Positions 44,341 to 53,172 of a DNA stretch of 64,000 nt are shown here, piece by piece. Position 1 is the stretch's first letter; the number at the start of each line of letters is the position of its first letter. Origin of the DNA: Flavobacterium potami (GTDB lineage: Bacteria; Bacteroidota; Bacteroidia; Flavobacteriales; Flavobacteriaceae). The notes below the pieces were generated by a model. It saw only the letters and a list, made by a program, of their open reading frames with translations. It searched no databases and was not told the DNA's origin. The stretch covers positions 186,001-250,000 of the forward strand of contig NZ_JAINUY010000003.1 in assembly GCF_020026915.1 (NCBI RefSeq). Direction: 5' to 3'. Position numbers and translations under genes: made by a program.

Positions 44341-47300
44341 ATGAGTTTATCAACTACAAGTATAAAAAGGCCTGTTTTAACCATTGTACTGAATTTATTA
44401 ATTATACTTTTCGGTTTTATTGGTTATACTTTTTTGGGTGTTCGAGAATTTCCTTCGATCGACCCGGCGCAGGTTTCCATTCGTACCAATTATACAGGTG
44501 CAAATTCTGACATTATTGAATCGCAAATTACTGAACCTCTGGAAAAAGCAGTAAATGCAATTGACGGGATTCGAAATATTACCTCTTCAAGTAATCAAGG
44601 AAGCAGTAATATTACCATAGAGTTTAACCTTGACAAAGATCTTGAAGAAGCAGCAAACGACGTACGTGATAAAGTTTCGCAAGCTATTAGAAATTTACCC
44701 CAAGATATTGATGCTCCGCCTGTAGTTTCCAAAGCAGATGCGGACAGCGAATCTATTATTTCGATGACTGTGCAAAGTAATACGCGAAGTTCTTTAGAAT
44801 TGAGTGATTATGCAGAAAATGTTATTTCACAGCGATTAGAAACCATTCCTGGTGTAAGTGCTGTACAAATTTGGGGACAAAAACGTTACGCTATGCGTTT
44901 ATGGATCGATCCTGCAAAATTAGCAGCTTACGGCTGTACGGTTGCAGAAGTTCGTACGGCATTAAATGCTCAAAACGTTGAATTACCTTCAGGGAAATTA
45001 ACGGGTAACAATACCGAATTGACGGTGAAAACTATTGGAAACCTTTCAAAACCTGAGGCATTCAATGATATCATTATTAGAACTGATGGTGATAAGATTG
45101 TACGTCTAAGCGATGTTGGAAGAGCTGAATTAGGTCCTGAAAATATTGAAACCGGATTAACATCATCTGGACTTCCGATGATCGGACTTGCAATTGTACC
45201 CATGCCAGGAGCGAACTATCTAGATATTTCATCTGAATTTTATAAAAAATATGAAGCCTTAAAAAAGGATTTACCTAAAGATATCAAACTTAATATTGCT
45301 CTAGATAATACTCTATTTGTAAAAAAATCAGTTTTAGAAGTTGCAGAAACACTAGGAATCTCTATTATTCTGGTTATCATTATTATCTATCTCTTTTTTA
45401 GAGATTGGGCAATTGCCTTTAGACCATTGATTGATATTCCGGTATCCTTAATTGCTACCTTCTTTATCATGTGGCTTTTTGGATTTTCTATTAATGTTTT
45501 GACTTTATTAGCAATCGTTCTTGCAACTGGATTAGTAGTTGACGACGGAATTGTGGTTACGGAAAATATATTCAAAAAAGTAGAAGAAGGAATGTCGCCA
45601 ATTGAAGCTGCTATCAAAGGCTCAAATGAAATTTTTTACGCTGTAATTTCTATCTCGGTTACTTTAGCTTCTGTTTTTTTACCAGTAATTTTCCTTGAAG
45701 GATTTGTAGGCCGTTTATTTAGAGAATTTGGAGTTGTAATTGGAGCCGCGGTTTTAATTTCTGCCTTCGTATCTCTAACTCTAACTCCTATGCTGAATGC
45801 GTATTTAATGAAGGGCGGAGAACAAAAGAAATCAAAATTTTATATCAAGACAGAACCATTTTTTGAAAAAATGAACAGCAGTTATGCAGAGTCATTATCA
45901 AAATTCATGGATAGAAAATGGATCAGTTTTCCAATTCTTATTGCCTGTTTCGGATTAATTTATTTATTTTTTACCATTCTTCCTAAAGAAACGGCACCTT
46001 ACGACGATCGTAGTTCTGTAACGATGCGTATGACAACTCCAGAAGGATCTTCTTACGAATATACCAACAATTTTATGCAGGAAATCTCAAGACTGGTTGA
46101 TGATTCTATTCCTGAAAAGAAAGTAAGCTTAGTTATTACAGCACCTGGTTCTGGTGGATCTGCAGCAAATTCAGGTTTTATCAGACTTTCTTTAAAACAA
46201 CCAGATGAAAGAGAAAAATCGCAGAAAGAAATTGCAGATCAATTGTCTAAATGGACCAAAAAATATCCAGATGCAAAAACTTCTGTCATTCAACAGCCAA
46301 CAATTGCTGTAAACAGACGTGGTGGTTTACCAATTCAGTATATTATTCAAGCACCAACTTTTGATAAACTTAGAGAAAAAATTCCGTTGTTCATGGAGGA
46401 AGTAGGCAAAAGTGATGTATTCTCTATTACAGATGTAAACTTAAAATTCAACAAGCCAGAATTGAACGTAACCATCGATCGTGCAAAAGCAGAAAGTTTG
46501 GGAATTTCTATTTTGGATATCGCGCAAACTTTACAGCTTTCTTTAAGCGGGCAGCGTTTTGGATATTTTATTAAAAATGGAAAACAATATCAGGTTATTG
46601 GTCAATTTGATCAAAAAGACAGATCTAAACCTTTAGATTTGACTTCGATGTTTGTGAAAAACAAAAACGGACAATTGATTCAGATGGATAACGTTGTAAA
46701 AGTTTATGAGCAAAGTAATCCGCCTCAATTGTACCACAACAATCGTTATATGTCGGCTACTGTTGCTGCTGGTTTGGCTCCAGGAAAAAGTATGGGCGAC
46801 GGAATTAAGGAAATGGACAGAATTAAAGCAAAAGTTTTAGATGAAAGTTTTACGACAGATTTAGCTGGAGAATCAAGAGATTTTGTGGAAAGTAGCTCCA
46901 ATACTTCTTTCGCTTTTGGACTGGCTTTATTGTTGATTTTCTTAATTTTGGCAGCACAGTTCGAAAGTTTCATTGATCCGTTTATCATCATTTTAACGGT
47001 TCCGATGGCGGTTGCAGGAGCTTTATTCTCTTTATGGTTATTCAACCAAACTTGGAATATTTTTAGTCAGATTGGTACTGTAATGTTGATTGGTCTGGTA
47101 ACCAAAAATGGTATTTTGATTGTCGAATTTGCCAATCAGCTGCGTGAGCAGGGAAAACCAAAATTAGAAGCAATTCTTGAAGCTTCAGAAGCGCGTTTAC
47201 GTCCAATTTTGATGACGAGTTTAGCTATCGCTTTAGGAGCACTTCCAATTGCTATGTCGCTTGGAGCGGCTTCTACAAGTAGAATCGGAATGGGAGTTGT

Positions 47301-47439
47301 AATTGTTGGTGGAACCATTTTCTCATTGGCACTGACACTTTTTGTGATTCCAGCAATCTATCTAATGTGGTCTAGAGCGAGAAAACATTATCCAGAATTT
47401 GATCATATTGACGAATACGAAAAAGAAAGTATAAAATAG
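44341..47439 (+). CDS. RND efflux pump, AcrB/MexB-type inner-membrane permease
   Basis: 1032 aa with 12 predicted TM helices and two large periplasmic loops. Proton-relay Asp pair in TM4 at residues 401-402 (LATGLVVDDGIVVTENI), GFSINVLTLLAIVLA, LEGFVGRLFREFG, second half NIFSQIGTVMLIGLVTKNGILIVEFANQ and LRPILMTSLAIALGALP. HAE-1-type proton-driven exporter of hydrophobic drugs, bile-like compounds or dyes; the substrate cannot be told. It works with the adjacent adaptor and TolC. Confidence 0.95.
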   Translation: MSLSTTSIKRPVLTIVLNLLIILFGFIGYTFLGVREFPSIDPAQVSIRTNYTGANSDIIESQITEPLEKAVNAIDGIRNITSSSNQGSSNITIEFNLDKDLEEAANDVRDKVSQAIRNLPQDIDAPPVVSKADADSESIISMTVQSNTRSSLELSDYAENVISQRLETIPGVSAVQIWGQKRYAMRLWIDPAKLAAYGCTVAEVRTALNAQNVELPSGKLTGNNTELTVKTIGNLSKPEAFNDIIIRTDGDKIVRLSDVGRAELGPENIETGLTSSGLPMIGLAIVPMPGANYLDISSEFYKKYEALKKDLPKDIKLNIALDNTLFVKKSVLEVAETLGISIILVIIIIYLFFRDWAIAFRPLIDIPVSLIATFFIMWLFGFSINVLTLLAIVLATGLVVDDGIVVTENIFKKVEEGMSPIEAAIKGSNEIFYAVISISVTLASVFLPVIFLEGFVGRLFREFGVVIGAAVLISAFVSLTLTPMLNAYLMKGGEQKKSKFYIKTEPFFEKMNSSYAESLSKFMDRKWISFPILIACFGLIYLFFTILPKETAPYDDRSSVTMRMTTPEGSSYEYTNNFMQEISRLVDDSIPEKKVSLVITAPGSGGSAANSGFIRLSLKQPDEREKSQKEIADQLSKWTKKYPDAKTSVIQQPTIAVNRRGGLPIQYIIQAPTFDKLREKIPLFMEEVGKSDVFSITDVNLKFNKPELNVTIDRAKAESLGISILDIAQTLQLSLSGQRFGYFIKNGKQYQVIGQFDQKDRSKPLDLTSMFVKNKNGQLIQMDNVVKVYEQSNPPQLYHNNRYMSATVAAGLAPGKSMGDGIKEMDRIKAKVLDESFTTDLAGESRDFVESSSNTSFAFGLALLLIFLILAAQFESFIDPFIIILTVPMAVAGALFSLWLFNQTWNIFSQIGTVMLIGLVTKNGILIVEFANQLREQGKPKLEAILEASEARLRPILMTSLAIALGALPIAMSLGAASTSRIGMGVVIVGGTIFSLALTLFVIPAIYLMWSRARKHYPEFDHIDEYEKESIK

Positions 47440-47447
47440 AAAACCAA

Positions 47448-47484
47448 AAAATCACGAGTCTTACGCAACAAGATTCGTGATTTT
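47448..47484 (+). terminator. Intra-operon hairpin between pump and tolC (attenuator candidate)
   Basis: 15-bp stem AAAATCACGAGTCTT / AAGATTCGTGATTTT around a 7-nt loop. Its single non-standard pair is G-U on the plus-strand RNA. A short T-rich tail (TTTTCTGG) gives weak termination at best. Confidence 0.5.
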
Positions 47485-47503
47485 CTGGTAAAAGAAATTA
47501 CAT

Positions 47504-48814
47504 ATGAATACCAAAAATATATACGGCACTTTATTAATGCTATTCTTTTGCATTATTCAGGCAAATGCGCAGGAAGTTCTGACTATCGAACAAGCCATGA
47601 GCATTGCTCTGGAGAATAATTTTGAGATTAAAATTGCCAAAAACAACTCAAGAATAAGCGAAACAAACGTAACAGTTGGAAACGCTGGAATGTTGCCTAT
47701 TGCAACTGCAAACATAACAGACAACAATAATATAACGAACTCTACTCAGGTACGCCAGGACGGTACAAAGACATCGTTGAATAATGCCAAAAACAACAGT
47801 TTAAACTACGGAGTAAGTCTCGGATGGACGGTTTTTGACGGTATGAAAATGTTCGCCAAATACGACCAACTAAAAGAGCTTCAAAAACTGGGTGATGCAG
47901 AACTTAAAAGAACCATTTTAGTTAAAATCGGTCAGGTAAATTCTGCTTATTTTGATTTAGTACAACAGCAACAACAATTAGCTGCATTGGATACGACAAT
48001 CGTTATTTCCAATCAAAGATTAACTTTAGCAAAAAACCGTTTCAGTATCGGGAAAGCTTCAAAATTAGAGGTTTTAAATGCCCAGGTAGATTTAAATTCT
48101 GATCAGGTTGCCATGCTTAGACAAAAAGAGTCTTACGCAAATGCCAAAATTTTATTGAACCAACATTTGGCACGCGATCCAAAAATTGATTTCAGAGTGG
48201 TAAATGAAGTTACAGTAGACAACAAATTAGTTTTGGTTGATTTATTAGAATTAGCACAAAAGCAAAATCCTGCTTTAGAAGCACAGGTAATCAACAAACG
48301 TATTGCCGAACTTCAATTGAAGCAAGTAAAAGGTGATCGCTACCCAACTTTGAGATTGACAACAGGATATAATTTTTCTGAAAGCCAGTCCAGTTTAGGT
48401 TTTACCAGTGAAACTTCCAACAGAGGTTTGAATTACGGTTTTAATGCTTCAATGAATATTTTTGATGGTTTTAATCAGCATCGTAATGAAAAAGTGGCCA
48501 AGATGCAGATTGAAAATTCTCAATTGGCCATCGAGCAGCAAAATCAAACCTTAAACACACAATTGAATACCGCTTTTCAAACTTATTTAACCAATTTAGA
48601 ATTAATTGATTTAGAAGAAGACAATGAAGCAATTGCGAGACAAAATTTAGAAATCACGTTAGATAAATTCAAAATCGGAACTATTACCACAATCGATTTT
48701 AGAACCGCTCAGCTTAATTATGTGAATGCAAAAGTACGTTACAGCAATGCACAATATGAAGCTAAATTATCTGAAATTGCCTTAAAAGAATTAGCTGGAA
48801 ATATTAATTTTTAA
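47504..48814 (+). CDS. TolC-family outer-membrane efflux channel
   Basis: 436 aa with a signal peptide (MLFFCIIQANAQ). Two internally repeated halves of helical coiled coil and beta strands: LTIEQAMSIALENNFEIKIAK, TKTSLNNAKNNSLNYGVSLG and RNRFSIGKASKLEVLNAQ-type (KNRFSIGKASKLEVLNAQVD), then DLLELAQKQNPALEAQ, FDGFNQHRNEKVAK and LDKFKIGTITTIDFRTAQL. It completes the tripartite pump. The last base of the stop is the first base of a 30-bp palindrome. Confidence 0.93.
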   Translation: MNTKNIYGTLLMLFFCIIQANAQEVLTIEQAMSIALENNFEIKIAKNNSRISETNVTVGNAGMLPIATANITDNNNITNSTQVRQDGTKTSLNNAKNNSLNYGVSLGWTVFDGMKMFAKYDQLKELQKLGDAELKRTILVKIGQVNSAYFDLVQQQQQLAALDTTIVISNQRLTLAKNRFSIGKASKLEVLNAQVDLNSDQVAMLRQKESYANAKILLNQHLARDPKIDFRVVNEVTVDNKLVLVDLLELAQKQNPALEAQVINKRIAELQLKQVKGDRYPTLRLTTGYNFSESQSSLGFTSETSNRGLNYGFNASMNIFDGFNQHRNEKVAKMQIENSQLAIEQQNQTLNTQLNTAFQTYLTNLELIDLEEDNEAIARQNLEITLDKFKIGTITTIDFRTAQLNYVNAKVRYSNAQYEAKLSEIALKELAGNINF

Positions 48815-48843
48815 TTTAAATTTGTTTTAAAACAAATTTAAAT
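48814..48843. promoter_or_regulatory. 30-bp perfect palindrome between tolC stop and bestrophin start
   Basis: Left arm ATTTAAATTTGTTTT and right arm AAAACAAATTTAAAT with no spacer. It runs from the last base of the tolC TAA to the AT of the next ATG. Each arm contains a TAAATTTG-type -7 box (48817-48824 and its mirror on the minus strand). Confidence 0.75.
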
Positions 48844-49705
48844 GATTTCGTATAACACCAAAGATTGGTTTACATTTATTTTTCATTTTCATAAATCGGA
48901 TACCGTTAGAAAACTGTTTCCGATCATGATTGCAATAGGGATTTATTCTGCCATTGTTGGTTATCTCGAAGTCGAATATTTTAAAGTCACAAAAAACGAT
49001 TACATACACAGCATTCCGATTATGCACGGAATGCTTGGTTTTGTAATTTCTCTTCTTCTTGTTTTTAGAACTAATACTGCTTATGACCGTTGGTGGGAAG
49101 GCCGTAAACTTTGGGGTGGACTAGTAAACAACAGTCGTAATTTTGCCATCAAACTTTCTGCAATTTTAAAAGAAGAAAACGACAAAAAGTTTTTCAGAAA
49201 GTACATTCCAATGTATGCTGACATTTTGCACAAACATTTAAAAGATGAAGAAACAAGCAAAATGTTGTTTGAAGATGTGGATTTAGAACTTGATAATCAT
49301 AAACACAAACCCAATCAGCTGAAAAGAATCATGTATCATAAGATTAATGATTTGTATGAAGCGGAAAAAATTACTGGAGATCAACTCATTACTTTAAATG
49401 ATGAGTTAGTTGCTTTTACCGATATTTGTGGTGCTTGTGAACGAATTAAAAACACACCTATTCCCTACTCATACAGTGCATTTATCAAAAAGTTTATTTT
49501 CTTTTATACAATGACATTGCCTTTTGGCTATTCTGTAAGCTTAGGTTATTTTGTGGCTCCTGTTGTAGTTTTCATCTTTTATGTTTTGGCGAGTTTGGAA
49601 CTTATTGCAGAAGAAATCGAAGATCCGTTTGGCGATGATGAAAATGATCTTCCGACCAAAAAGATTTCCGAAAACATCAAAAGACACATAGAAGAACTGA
49701 TTTAA
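48842..49705 (+). CDS. Bestrophin-family channel (UPF0187)
   Basis: 287 aa. Bacterial bestrophin: IPIMHGMLGFVISLLLVFRTNTAYDRWWEGRKLWGGLVNNSRNFA is the diagnostic stretch, with later ICGACERIKNTPIPYSYSAF and PFGYSVSLGYFVAPVVVFIFY, EEIEDPFGDDENDLPT at the end. Four membrane segments. Bacterial members form pentameric ion channels (KpBest prefers Na+; eukaryotic bestrophins pass chloride). It lies 27 bp after tolC and may be part of the efflux transcript or have its own start inside the palindrome. Confidence 0.93.
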   Translation: MISYNTKDWFTFIFHFHKSDTVRKLFPIMIAIGIYSAIVGYLEVEYFKVTKNDYIHSIPIMHGMLGFVISLLLVFRTNTAYDRWWEGRKLWGGLVNNSRNFAIKLSAILKEENDKKFFRKYIPMYADILHKHLKDEETSKMLFEDVDLELDNHKHKPNQLKRIMYHKINDLYEAEKITGDQLITLNDELVAFTDICGACERIKNTPIPYSYSAFIKKFIFFYTMTLPFGYSVSLGYFVAPVVVFIFYVLASLELIAEEIEDPFGDDENDLPTKKISENIKRHIEELI

Positions 49706-49777
49706 TAAAACGTTAAATCCAAGTTTTCTAAACTTATTTTCATTAAATTTAAAGTCTTCACCAAAAACTTTACTTTA

Positions 49778-50701
49778 ATGAATAACCAACGATTTTTAGT
49801 CAATCCACTTCAATTATCGCAAGAAAAATCATTAAAGACTCTTGTTGAAAATAGAACTATTTACAATCTTAGTAATTGCGAATTAAATTTATTCGAAACC
49901 TACGAATCGACTAAAATGGTTCCGTTAAAATTTAATGATTTGGTGGTTACAAGTATGCTTCGCGGCAAAAAAATCATGCATCTTTTTGATGATCCAGAAT
50001 TTGATTATTTACCGGGAGAAACCGTGATTGTGCCTTCTAATGTCGAAATGAAAATTGATTTTCCGGAAGCTTCCAAAAATAATCCCACGCAATGTCTCGC
50101 TTTGGCAATTGATCAATCTAAAATTACTGAAATCCTTAATTTCCTGAATGAACAATATCCGAAGGAAGGAAACAACCTTTACTGGCAGTTAAACTATCAA
50201 AATTATTTCTTTTACAATAATGTCGAAATGGCGGCAACAATCAATAAACTCATCAAAGAATGCATGAGTACTTCTGTTGCTAAAGACATTTTTGCAGATT
50301 TGACTTTAAAGGAATTGTTAATCCGAATTATTCAGACGCAAACAGTAAAATCTATTGATGAAGGAAAATTTCTTGACGCCAACAATCCGATAAAAGAAGT
50401 TACAGAATACATCAAACAGAATTTAAAAGAGAATATGAGTTTGAAATCGCTTAGCGAAAAAGCCTGTATGAGTACAACTTCTTTTTATCGCTTCTTCAAA
50501 AGAGAACTTGGCATGAGTCCGATTGAATATATTTTGAATGAAAAAATAAAATGTGCCAAAAATCTACTGAAAAACCCAACGCTCCAAATCAATGAAGTTT
50601 GTTATTTATCAGGTTTTGAAGATGCCAATTATTTTATACGCTTGTTCAAAAAACACGAAGGAATTACACCGAAACAGTATCAGTTGTTGTATGTTTCTTG
50701 A
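49778..50701 (+). CDS. AraC-family transcriptional regulator
   Basis: 307 aa. A cupin-like N-terminal sensor domain (LPGETVIVPSNVEMKIDFPE) and a C-terminal pair of helix-turn-helix motifs: MSLKSLSEKACMSTTSFYRFFKRE and LQINEVCYLSGFEDANYFIRLFKKHEGITPKQY. It converges with the DUF779 and aldehyde dehydrogenase genes and is the likely activator of that pair, an arrangement seen in other bacteria where acetaldehyde or alcohol-derived aldehydes induce the dehydrogenase. Effector not determinable. Confidence 0.9.
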   Translation: MNNQRFLVNPLQLSQEKSLKTLVENRTIYNLSNCELNLFETYESTKMVPLKFNDLVVTSMLRGKKIMHLFDDPEFDYLPGETVIVPSNVEMKIDFPEASKNNPTQCLALAIDQSKITEILNFLNEQYPKEGNNLYWQLNYQNYFFYNNVEMAATINKLIKECMSTSVAKDIFADLTLKELLIRIIQTQTVKSIDEGKFLDANNPIKEVTEYIKQNLKENMSLKSLSEKACMSTTSFYRFFKRELGMSPIEYILNEKIKCAKNLLKNPTLQINEVCYLSGFEDANYFIRLFKKHEGITPKQYQLLYVS

Positions 50702-50703
50702 GA

Positions 50704-50777
50704 AAGATGCTAAGCTACTAAGTTACTGAGGTTCTAAGTTTTTTCAATCAGAAACTTGAAACTTGAAACTTGAAACA
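50704..50777. repeat. Word-like repeat between araC-type gene and DUF779 gene
   Basis: Contains AGATGCTAAGCTACTAAGTT, ACTGAGGTTCTAAG, and four GAAACTT repeats. TACTGAGGTTCTAAG at 50724-50738 is identical to 4753-4767. It sits between convergent stops. Confidence 0.6.
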
Positions 50778-50783
50778 AAAAAA

Positions 50784-51158
50784 CTACTCAATCCTACTAA
50801 CCGGTTCCAAATCCTTCTCTTCTTCTGGAGTAAAAATGCGGTATTCTATTTGAAATGTTTTCTTTAAAGGTGTTTCCAAAGAAAAACCTCCAACTCCAAA
50901 TGCATCAATTACGGTTAAAGTAAAGTGAGCGTGTTTCCAATATTCAAATAAATCTTTATCTACCCAAAATTCGGTGTCTTCAACAACTCCAATACAAACA
51001 TCTCCAGTTCTTTGATAATATCCTCCTTTTTCAAAACATTGTGGTTGAGTACCTTCGCAACAACCTCCAGCTTGATAAAACATCAAATCGCCATGTTTCT
51101 CTTTAAGGATATTTATCAGTTCTACTGCTTTTTCTGTGGCATCAATTCTTTTGATCAT
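50784..51158 (-). CDS. DUF779 protein (aldehyde dehydrogenase-associated)
   Basis: 124 aa from the ATG at 51158 (MIKRIDATEKAVELI). Family marks: HGDLMFYQAGGCCEGTQPQCF with clustered Cys, VCIGVVEDTEFWVDKDLFEYW and LTVIDAFGVGGFSLETPLKKTF. It is known to be encoded beside aldehyde dehydrogenases; the Cys cluster suggests metal or redox chemistry but no activity is established to my knowledge. An in-frame TTG three codons upstream is possible but weaker. Confidence 0.9.
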   Translation of the reverse strand: MIKRIDATEKAVELINILKEKHGDLMFYQAGGCCEGTQPQCFEKGGYYQRTGDVCIGVVEDTEFWVDKDLFEYWKHAHFTLTVIDAFGVGGFSLETPLKKTFQIEYRIFTPEEEKDLEPVSRIE

Positions 51159-51179
51159 TTTTCTCAATTTAAAATTTAA

Positions 51180-51214
51180 AAAGCAGCAAACTCTATGAAG
51201 AAATTTACTGCTTT
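51180..51214 (-). terminator. Hairpin just upstream of DUF779 gene
   Basis: AAAGCAGCAAA (51180-51190) faces TTTACTGCTTT (51204-51214) with one mismatch; on the minus strand the stem ends in TTTTT-rich sequence (GCTGCTTTTTAAATTTT). It lies 21 bp before the DUF779 ATG, so it could attenuate readthrough from the dehydrogenase gene. Confidence 0.45.
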
Positions 51215-51279
51215 GACATAACCAACTATTTATGTTTAATTTTCAATCAAACAGCAATTGTTTGAATTACCTATTTTAA

Positions 51280-51381
51280 ATCAAAATTGCCTGGAGGAAG
51301 CTTGCGTCATGCCATTAAATTTTCATTTAACGCCCCATACACTCCACTCACTTTTTCCTAAGAAATCTCCAGGATTTTGAT
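51280..51381 (-). other. 102-bp closed-stem element in the dehydrogenase 3' region
   Basis: ATCAAAATTGCCTGGAG (51280-51296) pairs with CTCCAGGATTTTGAT (51367-51381) over 15 bp with a 2-nt bulge. The enclosed 70 bp are richer in GC than neighbours (AACGCCCCATACACTCCACT) and contain no frame. It begins 11 bp after the dehydrogenase stop. Confidence 0.45.
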
Positions 51382-51392
51382 AGTTAGTCGTT

Positions 51393-52898
51393 TTAGAAAA
51401 ACCCTAATTTCTTTTTGTCATAAGAAATCAGCATGTTTTTAGTTTGACGGTATTGACTCAACATCATTTTATGATTTTCACGACCAATTCCAGATTGTTT
51501 GTAACCTCCAAACGGAGCGCCAGCCGGATACGAATGATATTGATTAATCCAGACACGTCCTGATTGAATTGCTCTTGGAACTTGATAAATTTCGTGCGCA
51601 TCTCTTGTCCAAACTCCCGCACCTAAACCATACATGGTATCGTTTGCGATTTCGATGGCTTCTTCTGTAGTTTTAAAAGTCGTGACGGCTAGAACTGGTC
51701 CGAAAATCTCTTCTTGGAAAATTCTCATTTTGTTATGACCTTTAAATAAAGTCGGTTTAATGTAATAACCACCTTCTAATTCGCCACCTAATTTATTTTC
51801 ATCACCACCAGTTAAAAGCTCCGCCCCTTCTTCTTTTCCTAATTTGATGTAAGACATAATTTTCTCTTTCTGAACAATCGAAGTCTGAGCACCAATCATT
51901 GTTGATTTATCCAACGGATTTCCTGCCACAATTGCTTCAGTTCTTTCAATTACTTTCTTGATAAACTTATCGTAAATATCTTCGTGAATTAATAATCTAG
52001 ACGGACAAGTACAGATTTCTCCTTGATTTAAAGCGAACAATACCGCACCTTCTACTGCTTTATCGAAGAAATCGTCATCGTGATCTGCTACAGATGGGAA
52101 GAAAATATTTGGTGATTTACCTCCTAATTCTAAAGTAACCGGAATAATATTTTCTGTTGCATATTGCATGACCAAACGTCCTGTAGTTGTAGAACCAGTA
52201 AATGCTGCTTTAGAAACTTTTTTATTGGTTACTAACGGACGGCCTAATTCAGCACCAAAACCATTCACAATATTTAAAACTCCAGGAGGAAGAATATCTC
52301 CAATTAATTCCATTAAAACCATAATAGAAATCGGCGTACTTTCGGCTGGTTTTAAAACAATAGTGTTTCCTGCCGCAAGTGCTGGAGCGATTTTCCAAAC
52401 GGCCATTAAAATAGGGAAATTCCAAGGAATAATCTGTGCCACGACACCAAGAGGTTCACTTAAAGCGATAGAAACAGTTTGAGAATCCAATTCGGCAATG
52501 GAACTTTCTTCGGCACGAATTACGCCTGCAAAATATCTAAAGTGATCAATTGCCAAAGGAATATCGGCAGCAAGTGTTTCGCGAATTGGTTTTCCGTTAT
52601 CAATCGTTTCGACCGTTGCGATATATTCTAAATTATCTTCAATTTTTTGTGCAATCTTATTTAATAAAATACTTCTTTCGGTTACCGAAGTTTTTCCCCA
52701 AGTTTTGAAAGCTTCATAAGCCGTATCTACAGCCAATTCTAAATCTGCTTTTCCAGAATGTGCTGCTTTTGTAAACACTTTTCCATCAATTGGAGAAACA
52801 ACATCAAAGTATTCTCCTGTAATTGGTGCTACAAATTTTCCACCAATATAATTATCGTATTGTGCCTTAAATTCAGGTCTTTTTGCTGTGGTATTCAT
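51393..52898 (-). CDS. NAD-dependent aldehyde dehydrogenase (acetaldehyde type)
   Basis: 501 aa from [23 protein letters not shown]+-dependent oxidation of aldehyde to acid. Motifs: [47 protein letters not shown] (general-base Glu), [14 protein letters not shown] (catalytic Cys with a second Cys near residue 303), [33 protein letters not shown]. The ICTCPSR version is typical of ExaC/AcoD-like acetaldehyde dehydrogenases. The 27 codons upstream of this ATG are open but precede the promoter box and are not family-like. Paired with DUF779 and an AraC regulator. Confidence 0.94.
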   Translation of the reverse strand: MNTTAKRPEFKAQYDNYIGGKFVAPITGEYFDVVSPIDGKVFTKAAHSGKADLELAVDTAYEAFKTWGKTSVTERSILLNKIAQKIEDNLEYIATVETIDNGKPIRETLAADIPLAIDHFRYFAGVIRAEESSIAELDSQTVSIALSEPLGVVAQIIPWNFPILMAVWKIAPALAAGNTIVLKPAESTPISIMVLMELIGDILPPGVLNIVNGFGAELGRPLVTNKKVSKAAFTGSTTTGRLVMQYATENIIPVTLELGGKSPNIFFPSVADHDDDFFDKAVEGAVLFALNQGEICTCPSRLLIHEDIYDKFIKKVIERTEAIVAGNPLDKSTMIGAQTSIVQKEKIMSYIKLGKEEGAELLTGGDENKLGGELEGGYYIKPTLFKGHNKMRIFQEEIFGPVLAVTTFKTTEEAIEIANDTMYGLGAGVWTRDAHEIYQVPRAIQSGRVWINQYHSYPAGAPFGGYKQSGIGRENHKMMLSQYRQTKNMLISYDKKKLGFF

Positions 52899-52921
52899 AA
52901 TATTCCTTTTTTGATTTAAAC

Positions 52922-52929
52922 CAAATTTA
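52922..52929 (-). promoter_or_regulatory. -7 promoter element (TAAATTTG) for aldehyde dehydrogenase
   Basis: CAAATTTA on the plus strand, TTTG end 23 nt before the ATG at 52898. Confidence 0.45.
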
Positions 52930-53135
52930 GTTTCATAAAAAGAAACAGAATAGCACTTTTCATTCATCTTGTAGCACAAAAATTACACATTCGATTTTTT
53001 TAGTTAATTATAATATTTAATTAATAAAATTTTAATAGATAAATTATCAAAAACTTAGTAAACCTTGTTTTCCAACCTAGAAAAATCAGTCCAGAAAAAA
53101 CCATATAATTTTTTCTTACTCCAAAGCGCAATCCT

Positions 53136-53143
53136 TATATTTG
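53136..53143 (+). promoter_or_regulatory. -7 promoter element (TATATTTG) for pheT
   Basis: TATATTTG, 29 nt before the ATG at 53173. Confidence 0.5.
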
Positions 53144-53172
53144 TAACCTTATTCAAGAATTAAATCGTTACA

